Shown one piece after another: positions 44,787 to 52,166 of a stretch of 64,000 bases of DNA. The notes below the pieces were generated by a model, which was not told the DNA's origin, ran no database searches, and saw only the letters and a program-made list of their open reading frames with translations. The position numbers and the translations under genes were made by a program. The stretch is from Bradyrhizobium sp. Arg816 (GTDB lineage: Bacteria > Pseudomonadota > Alphaproteobacteria > Rhizobiales > Xanthobacteraceae), in NCBI RefSeq assembly GCF_029989365.1, contig NZ_JAPRAQ010000033.1, positions 1-64,000 on the forward strand, written 5' to 3'. Positions within the stretch are counted from its first letter, which is position 1, and each line of letters opens with the position of its first letter.

Positions 44787-45722
44787 CTAGCTCTCTGTCA
44801 TCTTCGATAGCACATAACGGCCGTTATCGGCGAATGCTTCCGCATCCAGCTCGTTGAGAATAGCGTCAACTCGGTTCGTGACCGTTGCGGCATCGAGGAT
44901 ACGATTGCGTTCTGGTTCAAATAGCAGCCGGATCAGGTCAATTTCTGAGGCACGCAAATCGATTTTCGCGCGCCCTTCAATGAACGGAATATCCTCTTCG
45001 TCGAGCTTGTTTGCATCAAGGCCGATGAGATCGGCGATGACCTTGCCCAGCGCGCGCCAGTCGTCGAGGAAGGAAAAGATGACCGAGCCGACCGGACGGC
45101 TCTTGGCGATGACATGCAGTGGAGCCCTGTTGAGTTCTGCGACCCGCAGGCAAAACTCAAACCCGCCCACGCGAAAATCCGGGGTTGTCGCGGCTCCAGT
45201 AGAATAGACGGCCCGGCCATCGATCCGGCCATGGACCAACCCCTGGCCGTGAACGGCACCGAGAGCTTCCGCCAAACGGCGCAAATTCTTCCAGAGGAGA
45301 ACGCGCTGACGCGGTCCGTGTAGGCTGCGGAGCCAATGATCGGGGCGCACAAATCGGGAGGCGTGTTCCAGCGGAGCGACGTCGCTTGGCATGACAATGT
45401 AAAATGCATCGTCACTTTCTCCCGAGGCCAGAACCTCGACAACGACTTCATTCCCCCGCGGGAAAGCACGCACGCGCTCGCTCTGGCGCATTTCATGCCG
45501 CCACAGTTCTCGGAAGTCCGCGTCGACCGCGGTTCCGGTCTTTGCCCAGTATTTGAGGACCACCGGATCGTCAGTACGACGGTCGGTCGCACGGATCACT
45601 GCAGATTTCAGCGCGGCCGTATTTGGGGATGACAGGAAGGTTTCATCGAGCTCGAAGCGTTGCTCAAGCGTATCGAGTTGCCGTTTGGCATTCCTTGATT
45701 GCATCAATCTCCCCAACTCCAC
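44787..45722 (-). CDS. Protein-kinase-like domain protein, probably truncated
   Basis: 311 residues. The layout is that of a Ser/Thr kinase fold: a lysine-bearing strand (PVVLKYWAKTG), an acidic helix (DFRELWRHEMRQSERVRAF), a hinge (FYIVMPSDVAPLEH) and a catalytic-loop-like stretch (VHGQGLVHGRIDGRAVYST). The loop has HGRID where kinases have HRDxxxxN, so activity is doubtful. The protein ends abruptly (GRYVLSKMTES) where a larger protein would be expected, suggesting loss of its C-terminal part. Divergent from hipB. Role unknown; possibly part of a lost defence system. Confidence 0.6.
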   Translation of the reverse strand: MELGRLMQSRNAKRQLDTLEQRFELDETFLSSPNTAALKSAVIRATDRRTDDPVVLKYWAKTGTAVDADFRELWRHEMRQSERVRAFPRGNEVVVEVLASGESDDAFYIVMPSDVAPLEHASRFVRPDHWLRSLHGPRQRVLLWKNLRRLAEALGAVHGQGLVHGRIDGRAVYSTGAATTPDFRVGGFEFCLRVAELNRAPLHVIAKSRPVGSVIFSFLDDWRALGKVIADLIGLDANKLDEEDIPFIEGRAKIDLRASEIDLIRLLFEPERNRILDAATVTNRVDAILNELDAEAFADNGRYVLSKMTES

Positions 45723-45927
45723 TTCGAATGCAGACGTCGATATGGCGCTTGCGCGTTGTTCGAATCAGTCACGGTGGAACCCTCACGATCTGTGTTTCTT
45801 GTTTTGTTCGCAAGGAGGTTCATGGTAGCCAGCTGCCCGAGTCCGACGAGGCCTCGCTGGCTGTCTCCATTGGGCGGCGCCATTCCAGGGTAGCGGCAGC
45901 CCGAAGGACTGGCGAAACTGTTAGCTT

Positions 45928-45958
45928 CGTGCTACATATATTCCAATTTTGTAGTGCG
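45928..45958. promoter_or_regulatory. Inverted repeat upstream of hipB (candidate operator)
   Basis: CGTGCTACA (45928-45936) and TGTAGTGCG (45950-45958) form an inverted repeat with 7 of 9 positions paired around an AT-rich centre, 10 bases before the hipB ATG. HipB-type antitoxins autoregulate through such operators; function here is inferred. Confidence 0.45.
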
Positions 45959-45968
45959 AAGGTGTCAA

Positions 45969-46304
45969 ATGCCGACTCCTCACAATCCTCCCGCCGCTGT
46001 GCGGCGCGCCCTGCGCAAGCTGGGCGCGGACATCCATGACGCCCGCCGCCGACGACGGCTGCCCATGGCGGTCGTGGCGGAACGCGCCTTCACGTCCCGC
46101 TCCACCCTCCAGAGAGTCGAAGCCGGCGACACCAACGTCAGCATCGGCATCTATGCCGGTGTCCTCCAAGCGCTCGGTCTCCTCGACGGCCTGAGCCAGA
46201 TTGCCGACATCAGCAACGATAGCGTCGGGCGGGCCCTCGCCAGTGCCGAGCTACCCAAGCGCATCCATCTCAAACGGCCGGCTGGACCGCCCCGTAATGG
46301 CTGA
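45969..46304 (+). CDS. hipB: HipB-like helix-turn-helix antitoxin
   Basis: 111 residues from ATG at 45969. Xre-type HTH at residues 15-75: LRKLGADIHDARRRRRLPMA, VVAERAFTSRSTLQRVEAGD, TNVSIGIYAGVLQALGLLDG. It would bind its own operator and neutralise the HipA kinase. Its last 8 bases overlap the hipA start, a usual arrangement for hipBA. The C-terminal 25 residues are basic and may contact HipA. Confidence 0.85.
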   Translation: MPTPHNPPAAVRRALRKLGADIHDARRRRRLPMAVVAERAFTSRSTLQRVEAGDTNVSIGIYAGVLQALGLLDGLSQIADISNDSVGRALASAELPKRIHLKRPAGPPRNG

Positions 46305-47544
46305 TTTCGAGGTCCATATCGATCTCGAAGGTCGCACGCGCCAGATCGGGCTGGCGCGGAGCAATCGCGTTCGCGGCGCCGAGACGATTCTCTTCGAATA
46401 TGACGGCGCGTGGCTGGAAGACCCCGACGCCTTCTCGCTTGAACCCGCCCTCGCTCTGGGCCGCGGCGCCTTCGCGCCGCCCGCCGGCCTTGCAACTTTC
46501 GGTTCCATTGGCGATTCGGCTCCTGACACCTGGGGCCGTCGCCTCATGCAGCGTTCCGCGCGCCGCCTCGCCGAACGCGAAGGCCGTGCGGTCCGTACGC
46601 TCGCGGAGAGCGATTATCTTCTAGGCGTCGCCGACGAGACCCGATTGGGCGCGCTGCGCTTTCGCTGGGCTGGCGACGATACCTTCCAGGCGCCGATTCG
46701 CACGGGCGTGCCTGCCCTGGTCGAGCTTGGCCGCCTGCTTCAGATCACCGAACGTATCCTTCGCGACGAGGAAACCGACGAAGATATGCAACTCATCTTC
46801 GCTCCTGGATCCTCCTTGGGCGGGGCGCGGCCCAAGGCGTCGGTGATCGACCAACACGGGCAACTCTCCATCGCCAAATTCCCCAAGGAAACTGACGACT
46901 ACAGCATGGAGACATGGGAGGAGATCGCGCTGCGCCTCGCGGGCCAGGCCGGCATCGTCACCCCCAGACATGAATTGATCGATGTCGCCGGTAAGAAGGT
47001 CATGCTGTCACGGCGCTTCGATCGGCGTGGCGCAATCCGCATTCCGTTCTTGTCAGCCATGGCGATGATGGGCGTCCGGGACGGCGAACGCGGCAGCTAT
47101 CCCGAAATCGTCGATGCCCTCGCTGAATATGGCGCGCAGAGCAAGACCGACGCCCATGCTCTTTATCGGCGCGTCGTCTTCAATGTGCTGATCTCCAATG
47201 TCGACGATCATCTGCGCAACCACGGTTTCCTGTGGCTCGGAAAGGCAGGATGGTCGCTCTCTCCGGCCTACGATCTCAATCCTGTCCCGACGGATCTCAA
47301 GGCGCGGGTTCTGACTACCAACATCGATCTTGACGAGGGCACCTGTTCGCTCGATCTGCTGGAGGCTGCTTCCGAGTTCTTCGCGCTGACGCTGGTGCAG
47401 GCTCGCGCGATTATCAAGGAAGTCGCCACCGTCACCGCGACCTGGCGCCACACCGCGAAGGCGGTGGGCGCCCGCGGGGCCGAGATCAACCGCATGGCCA
47501 GCGCATTCGAGCACGACGACCTGAACCGAGCGCTCGCCTTATGA
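46297..47544 (+). CDS. hipA: HipA-family kinase toxin
   Basis: 415 residues from ATG at 46297 inside the end of hipB. The HipA N-terminal subdomain (GSIGDSAPDTWGRRLMQRSA) is followed by the kinase core: glycine-rich SSLGGARPKASV, ATP lysine in SIAKFPKETDD, catalytic NVDDHLRNHGFLW and the metal motif PAYDLNP. All catalytic residues are present. HipA toxins phosphorylate an essential target such as a tRNA synthetase, stopping growth. The stop overlaps the next gene by ATGA, adding a third partner to the operon. Confidence 0.9.
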   Translation: MADFEVHIDLEGRTRQIGLARSNRVRGAETILFEYDGAWLEDPDAFSLEPALALGRGAFAPPAGLATFGSIGDSAPDTWGRRLMQRSARRLAEREGRAVRTLAESDYLLGVADETRLGALRFRWAGDDTFQAPIRTGVPALVELGRLLQITERILRDEETDEDMQLIFAPGSSLGGARPKASVIDQHGQLSIAKFPKETDDYSMETWEEIALRLAGQAGIVTPRHELIDVAGKKVMLSRRFDRRGAIRIPFLSAMAMMGVRDGERGSYPEIVDALAEYGAQSKTDAHALYRRVVFNVLISNVDDHLRNHGFLWLGKAGWSLSPAYDLNPVPTDLKARVLTTNIDLDEGTCSLDLLEAASEFFALTLVQARAIIKEVATVTATWRHTAKAVGARGAEINRMASAFEHDDLNRALAL

Positions 47545-48665
47545 CGAGAACCTTTCTTCACAGCTTCGACCCGCCGACCGCCAATCCCGTCACTGGTCCC
47601 ACCGTCGACCTCGATGTCGCAGCCATCGAGGACGCCGGTATCCGGGAAGTGCTGCAAACGCCGGGCGCTGCCTATGGCGCATGGTCCATTCTGGATGCGC
47701 TGCTCACCCCAACCGGCTTTGGAACGCCCTTCATTTTCAAGGAGCCACTTGGTCAGGCCCGCGAGGTGAAGGTGGCCCTATCTGGTCTGTTCGGGCGCTT
47801 CATCGCGCGCACCTACCTTGAGCGGTACTTTAGCCTGTCGATCTTCGCGCATCTCGGCAGCCGCGTCATCGATCTCGACGGGCGCCGAAAGGTGAAGATC
47901 AAGCGCTTGTCCCGAGGTGATCTGCCTGACTGGGTCGCTTGTGCCTCCGACTTGGCCTCCCTGACCGTCGCGGAGGCCAAGGGCTGCCATGATGCAGGAG
48001 GTCCGGCAGCGGCATTGGCCCGCGCCTGGAAGCAGGCCGCGCGAATTGATGTGACGGCCCGAGGCCGCAAAGTCACCGTGAAGCGCATCGCCGTCGCAAC
48101 ACGTTGGGGCATGACCGTCTCAGGCCCGGCTAGTGCCCATCTCTCGGTCAAGGACCCCGTGGACGAGGGCGAGCCCATCAAGCCAGAGGAGACGGACGCA
48201 CTCTTCATTGGGCTGCTCCGCCTCCACATCGCCAATCTGATTCGGCCACTTGGTCATGTCGAACTGTCGGATGCCCTGAAGCGCATGACCCATCAGCCCT
48301 TCGCCAACCGGCTCCAGGCTGACGTCCAGACGGCACGATCGCTGCTCGACGCCGCCCCGGTGGGCGATGTTGAAAAGGCGAGCGCGATCGGCGGGCTTGT
48401 CGGTGGAATCGTCACACGCGCCGGACCTGTAAACGATGCCGATATTTCCGGTGCCGATCAGGAAGCGCTCGCCCGCCTCAATCTCCGGCCGATCTTCGTT
48501 GGGATAGACCGGGATCTCATCCGCGCCGCCATCGACGCCGAGCCCGACGCAGTGCGCGTCCGGCTGACCGAGACCGCGCAGCCGGATGACTTTGCACGGT
48601 CTGATCGTGCGGGGGGCTGGATCGTGCCGCTCGGCCAGGAACGCCGCATCATCAGAGCGACCTGA
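47541..48665 (+). CDS. PD-(D/E)XK nuclease-like protein coupled to hipBA
   Basis: 374 residues, start overlapping the hipA stop (ATGA). I do not know this family by name. Residues 120-155 read LSRGDLPDWVACASDLASLT followed by VAEAKGCHD, the PD-x(13)-ExK arrangement of restriction-like nucleases, preceded by a helix-rich segment with RTYLERYFSLSIF and followed by ALARAWKQAARID, which fits the usual trailing helix. The remainder has no recognisable motif. A nuclease partner of a HipBA module would be unusual; together with the ATPase downstream it suggests a defence or stress system. Function is inference. Confidence 0.65.
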   Translation: MTRTFLHSFDPPTANPVTGPTVDLDVAAIEDAGIREVLQTPGAAYGAWSILDALLTPTGFGTPFIFKEPLGQAREVKVALSGLFGRFIARTYLERYFSLSIFAHLGSRVIDLDGRRKVKIKRLSRGDLPDWVACASDLASLTVAEAKGCHDAGGPAAALARAWKQAARIDVTARGRKVTVKRIAVATRWGMTVSGPASAHLSVKDPVDEGEPIKPEETDALFIGLLRLHIANLIRPLGHVELSDALKRMTHQPFANRLQADVQTARSLLDAAPVGDVEKASAIGGLVGGIVTRAGPVNDADISGADQEALARLNLRPIFVGIDRDLIRAAIDAEPDAVRVRLTETAQPDDFARSDRAGGWIVPLGQERRIIRAT

Positions 48666-48732
48666 GATGGTGATTGCGAGAACGAAACATAGAAACGTGG
48701 CCTGTGGCAGCAGGTAAAGGGCGGGGGAAACC

Positions 48733-49200
48733 ATGGACGGACAGGACGAGGATCTTTCGAACGAAGCAGCAGCTCTTGCCGACATTCTCAAATGGTCGGC
48801 GGATTTGCCGGCTTGGCAGCGCGATGCGCTGCGGCGGCTATGTAGTCAGCCCCTGCTGGAAAGCGCCGATATCATAACGCTTGTCGCCATCTGCAAGGCC
48901 GCCGAACAGGGAGTGCCCCTCGACGCCAGCCACGTCCGCGACCCGTCGGCCAGCCATGCCGTCGTCAGCCTTGGCGCCCTTCATGGCCTCTCGCACGTCA
49001 ATGCCCTCGCGCCCGGCGAGCGGCTATCCTTTGGCAAAGCCGGCCTCACGGTCATCTATGGTGACAATGGCGCAGGTAAGTCCGGATATGCTCGCGTTCT
49101 CAAGCAGCTTTGCCGCGCGCGTTCGCCGAAAGGCGATGCGATCCTGCCTAACATCTACGCGGCCATACGCCCGCGACCGGAGCCGCGAAGCGTCTCCGCC
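48733..49200 (+). pseudogene. N-terminal fragment of an AAA_13-type ATPase, interrupted
   Basis: From ATG at 48733 about 155 residues look coding: LADILKWSADLPAWQRDALR, LVAICKAAEQGVPL, then Walker A LTVIYGDNGAGKSGYARVLK and LPNIYA. This is the start of the long SMC/RecN-like ATPases seen in many anti-phage loci. After about 49200 the frame loses coding character and the IS110-family element follows; no C-terminal part (Walker B, coiled coil) is found on the other side. It is therefore broken. It follows the nuclease-like gene by 67 bases and was probably its operon partner. Confidence 0.65.
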
Positions 49201-49404
49201 CGTTGGGTCACGATCGTTGCCGCTTACTGCTTCTGCCTGGTCCGCGCTTCTGTTCGGAGTCGGCCAGAAATGGCTCGCTCCATGATGGGGTCCGGCGAGG
49301 CGAGGTCGTCCAAGCTCACAGCACGTGCTGGAACGCACAGGGATCGAAACGGACTGACCTTCCCCACGTCCTCGGCAGAGCAGATAGCTACGCCGGAACG
49401 ATCC

Positions 49405-50442
49405 TTATGTCGTGCGCGCCGCCGGTGGCTGGCCGAAGCGGAAGTCCGCACCAGCCACCCACATACGGTGCATGATGATAGCCAGCTTCCTGGCTACTGC
49501 CACGCATGCTTTCTTCGCACCTATGCGTTTGGCGAGCTTCACGCCCCATGCCCGCAGAACCGACCATTTCTTCGCGATCCGGAGATGTGAATTTGCTGCC
49601 TCGTATAGAGCGTGGCGCATCATCTTGTCACCGCACTTGCTGATATTGCCAGACCGGTCGATCTCGCCAGATTGATAGACACGTGGGGTCAGTCCCAGGT
49701 GCGCCGCCACGGCCCTCGAGTCCTTGAAACGCGCGGGGTCGTCAATCGTCGCCTTGAAGGACAGGCTCACGATCGGTCCCACGCCTGAGACGGTCATCAA
49801 ACGCCTGCAGACCCCATCTTTACGGGCCACTTGCGAAAGCTGACGGTCCAACAGGGCTTTCTTTGCCCATATGGCGTTCCGTACGTCGAGTAAGGGCTCG
49901 ATTGCCAATCGCAGTTCCGGTGCGTCAGCAAGCATGGCCTCGACCTTTGCGGCGAAGCGGGCGCGATGCACGAGCCCCAGCTTGAGGCCATGCACCTTTA
50001 GCAAGCCGCGAACGGTATCTTCGATCGCCAGCATGTGATCGACGAACTTCCGACGGGCGATCAAGACGGTCCTTAGGATCTGCGAAGCCTCGCTCTTGAC
50101 GTGTACTGCGCGGTAGTGGCCAAGCCGCATCATCTCGGCAATGCCGCGCGCATCGCTACGGTCCGTCTTGTTGGGCCGAGACGATAGGAAGCGCTGAGCG
50201 TGGCGCGTCTCTATGCACACGGTCTCAAAGCCACTCTCTACCAATGCGCCGTAAAGCCATTCTGACAACGGGCAAGCTTCAATACCAACCCGCGCAATCT
50301 CATCGCGCCATCCAACTAGGGCTTTGATGAGTGCGAGAGGTTCGCTCTCGGCTTTACCTTCCCATACCGGCGAGCCGTCTGCTTCGACGACACAGATCGA
50401 AGTGGTCTTGAGCGAAACATCAAGTCCGACGAACAAAGCCAT
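49405..50442 (-). CDS. IS110-family transposase
   Basis: 345 residues from ATG at 50440-50442; a longer upstream frame is non-coding. The RuvC-like DEDD domain is visible: FVGLDVSLKTTSICVVEADG, ARVGIEACPLSEWLYGAL, RPNKTDRSDARGIAEMMRLG. The C-terminal transposase_20 domain follows: LMTVSGVGPIVSLSFKATID, AAHLGLTPRVYQSGE, SGNISKCGDKMMRHALYEAA with the catalytic serine. It appears intact. IS110 enzymes recombine via a bridge RNA from the element's non-coding end. Confidence 0.93.
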   Translation of the reverse strand: MALFVGLDVSLKTTSICVVEADGSPVWEGKAESEPLALIKALVGWRDEIARVGIEACPLSEWLYGALVESGFETVCIETRHAQRFLSSRPNKTDRSDARGIAEMMRLGHYRAVHVKSEASQILRTVLIARRKFVDHMLAIEDTVRGLLKVHGLKLGLVHRARFAAKVEAMLADAPELRLAIEPLLDVRNAIWAKKALLDRQLSQVARKDGVCRRLMTVSGVGPIVSLSFKATIDDPARFKDSRAVAAHLGLTPRVYQSGEIDRSGNISKCGDKMMRHALYEAANSHLRIAKKWSVLRAWGVKLAKRIGAKKACVAVARKLAIIMHRMWVAGADFRFGQPPAARTT

Positions 50443-50620
50443 TTTGCGTCTCCCTTGCCGGGCCGAATCAGTCCCAGACCAGGGTAGCGAAGGGCTGGGG
50501 ATCGGATTACCCCAGCTCGCGCAGAGCTTTGGTGCTCCTCGCCGGGGGCACTCGGGAAAGGGGGCTCGCCTGCGGCGATCGCTATCACTGCCCCGTTCCC
50601 GGGTGCCGCTATTGAACCGG
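50443..50620 (-). ncRNA. Candidate bridge RNA of the IS110 element
   Basis: The stretch upstream of the transposase start carries no gene but folds strongly: GGCACTCGGGAAAGGGG (50547-50563) pairs at 16 of 17 positions with CCCCGTTCCCGGGTGCC (50591-50607), and GCTGGGG / CCCCAGC flank a short loop at about 50491-50514. Bridge RNAs of IS110 elements are encoded in exactly this position. Guide loops matching target and donor were not identified. Confidence 0.4.
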
Positions 50621-50763
50621 TCTCGTCGCTGCACTCGGACCCGCGTGCCCCTTCGGGTCGCTATGCTCACCGCTCTCCGGGTGCCATTTCTCTTAAGGCG
50701 ATGCGCCCCTGGCGCACGCCCGATCAGGGCCTGCGGCCCTGAGGCGGATTGCGAAGAGGCTCA

Positions 50764-50845
50764 GAGTAAGAGTGCAGGCTGGGTTTCTCCGTGACGGGTT
50801 ACAAGCTGCGAGAGAGGCTCGCGGTGCCCGTCGGGGAGACCCGCG
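50764..50845 (+). promoter_or_regulatory. Hairpin leader upstream of the ardC-like gene (copy 1)
   Basis: Contains GACGGGTT at 50793 pairing with CCCGTC near 50827, and an inner 7-base-pair hairpin CTGCGAG / CTCGCGG. The ATG follows 53 bases after the start of GACGGGTT. A homologous leader with the same spacing precedes the parB-like gene at 51832-51911. Confidence 0.5.
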
Positions 50846-51808
50846 ATGTCAAACCTTACTGTTCGCGCGTGCGCCGGCCAGGACCGGGCGAACCTCTATA
50901 ACGAAATCACCGACAAGATCATCGCCGAGCTTGAGGCCGGACGCGTTCCCTGGGTTCAGCCCTGGGGTACGGCCGCGGCGAAAGCGCCGCTGGCCATGCC
51001 GAAAAATGCGTCGACCAACCGGCAATACAGTGGGGTTAACATCCTCATCCTCTGGGGAGCCGTGATCGAACGCGGATTTACCGGGCAAAGTTGGCTCACA
51101 TTTCGTCAGGCACTCTCGTTTGGCGGTCACGTCCGCAAGGGAGAACGCGGTACCACTGTTGTCTACGCGGATCGTTTCGTGCCGAATGACGAAAAGCGAC
51201 GCGCCGCCGAGACCGGCGAAGACGCGCAGGCGATTCCATTCCTCAAACGATTTACCGTTTTCAACGTCGATCAGTGCGAGCAACTGCCCGACGGCATTGC
51301 CACTGCTGCGCCGCCACCGCCGGCTAGCCTCATCGAACCTACGCTCGACGCCCTGATCAAGGCCAGTGGAATTCCATTTCGGATCGGTGGAGATCGCGCA
51401 TTCTATGCAACCGCCGAAGACTATGTTCAGGTACCACCGCCGCAGGCCTATTTCGAACCCATCAACTGGCACCGTACGGCCTTGCATGAACTCGGTCATG
51501 CGACCGGGCATCCTTCGCGTCTCAATCGCGACCAGAGCGGATCCTACGGTACGAAGAGATATGCCTTCGAAGAACTGGTCGCCGAGTTGAGTTCCGCATT
51601 CAGCTGCGCGTCGCTCGGGATCGTCCCGACCGTGCGCCATGCCGACTATATCGGCTCCTGGCTTGAAGTCCTGCGCGAAGACAATCGGGCCATCGTGCGT
51701 GCCGCCTCGCTGGCGAGCAAGGCCGCGGACTATTTGCTCGGCTTCGTTCCCGGGTCTTTTGAGCCCCCGTCGCGGGATTCGGTTGTCGCCGATCACGAGA
51801 CGACGTGA
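50846..51808 (+). CDS. ArdC-like antirestriction protein
   Basis: 320 residues from ATG at 50846. N-terminal ArdC/DUF1738 ssDNA-binding region: LYNEITDKIIAELEAGRVPW, GVNILILWGAVIERGFTGQS, WLTFRQALSFGGHVRKGERG. C-terminal metallopeptidase-like domain with HELGHATGHPSRLNRD near residue 214 and EELVAELSSAF, supplying the zinc ligands. Such proteins coat incoming single-stranded DNA and protect a transferring element from restriction. First gene of a plus-strand block typical of rhizobial ICEs and plasmids. Confidence 0.9.
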   Translation: MSNLTVRACAGQDRANLYNEITDKIIAELEAGRVPWVQPWGTAAAKAPLAMPKNASTNRQYSGVNILILWGAVIERGFTGQSWLTFRQALSFGGHVRKGERGTTVVYADRFVPNDEKRRAAETGEDAQAIPFLKRFTVFNVDQCEQLPDGIATAAPPPPASLIEPTLDALIKASGIPFRIGGDRAFYATAEDYVQVPPPQAYFEPINWHRTALHELGHATGHPSRLNRDQSGSYGTKRYAFEELVAELSSAFSCASLGIVPTVRHADYIGSWLEVLREDNRAIVRAASLASKAADYLLGFVPGSFEPPSRDSVVADHETT

Positions 51809-51831
51809 TGCTTGGCCTGGTGGCTGCGCGA

Positions 51832-51911
51832 GAGTGAGAGGAGGGGAGGCTGCTCGCGACGGGTTGGAAGCCGAGAGAGAGTCTCACGGCCGCCCGTCGT
51901 GGAGAGCCGAA
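51832..51911 (+). promoter_or_regulatory. Hairpin leader upstream of the parB-like gene (copy 2)
   Basis: GACGGGTTGGAAGCCGAGAG starts at 51858; GACGGG pairs with CCCGTC near 51893, and CCGAGAG / CTCACGG forms the inner stem with one mismatch. About 41 of 54 aligned bases match the leader at 50793-50845, and the distance to the start codon is 54 versus 53 bases. Confidence 0.5.
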
Positions 51912-52166
51912 ATGACAAAAGCCGTACAAAAGATCACGCTGTCGCCTTCCCGGGACATTCCCTTTAACAAGCTCGTGCTCAGCCAGTCGAACGTTCGCCG
52001 CGTCAAGGCCGCTGTCTCGATCGAGCAGCTGGCCGAGAGCATCGCGCAGCGTACTCTTCTGCAAAGTCTGAGCGTTCGGGCCGTCGTTGATGCAGATGGC
52101 AACGAGACCGGCATGTTCGAGGTGCCGGCGGGCGGCAGGCGCTTCGTGCTCTCGAATTTCTGGTGA
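51912..52166 (+). CDS. ParB-like partition protein, N-terminal part (split by frameshift)
   Basis: 84 residues from ATG at 51912. ParB N-domain: IPFNKLVLSQSNVRRVKAAV, SIEQLAESIAQRTLLQSLSV, FEVPAGGRRF. After GGRRF the family continues RALE-LV, which is found in the +2 frame (GCTCTCGAATTTCTGGTG); a missing C after CGCTTC (about 52145) throws the reading frame into TGA at 52164. The rest of the protein is encoded by the next frame. A sequencing error or a recent mutation are both possible. Confidence 0.75.
   Translation: MTKAVQKITLSPSRDIPFNKLVLSQSNVRRVKAAVSIEQLAESIAQRTLLQSLSVRAVVDADGNETGMFEVPAGGRRFVLSNFW

Larger units (their letters stand above)
49405..50700 (-). mobile_element. IS110-family insertion sequence (ends approximate)
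   Basis: Contains the transposase gene and a structured non-coding stretch upstream of it. IS110 elements usually lack clear terminal inverted repeats, and I could not fix the ends; the left end may lie between 49200 and 49405, the right end between about 50620 and 50760. It separates the ATPase fragment from the ardC-like gene. Confidence 0.6.

Noticed and set aside
45822..45893. Short plus-strand frame after a strong AAGGAGG site
   Set aside because: Only 23 codons, with no evidence beyond the ribosome-site match; the HipB operator region lies just downstream.
49200..49404. Second insertion sequence between the ATPase fragment and the IS110 transposase
   Set aside because: No transposase residues or terminal repeats could be recognised; left as unassigned flank of the IS110 element.
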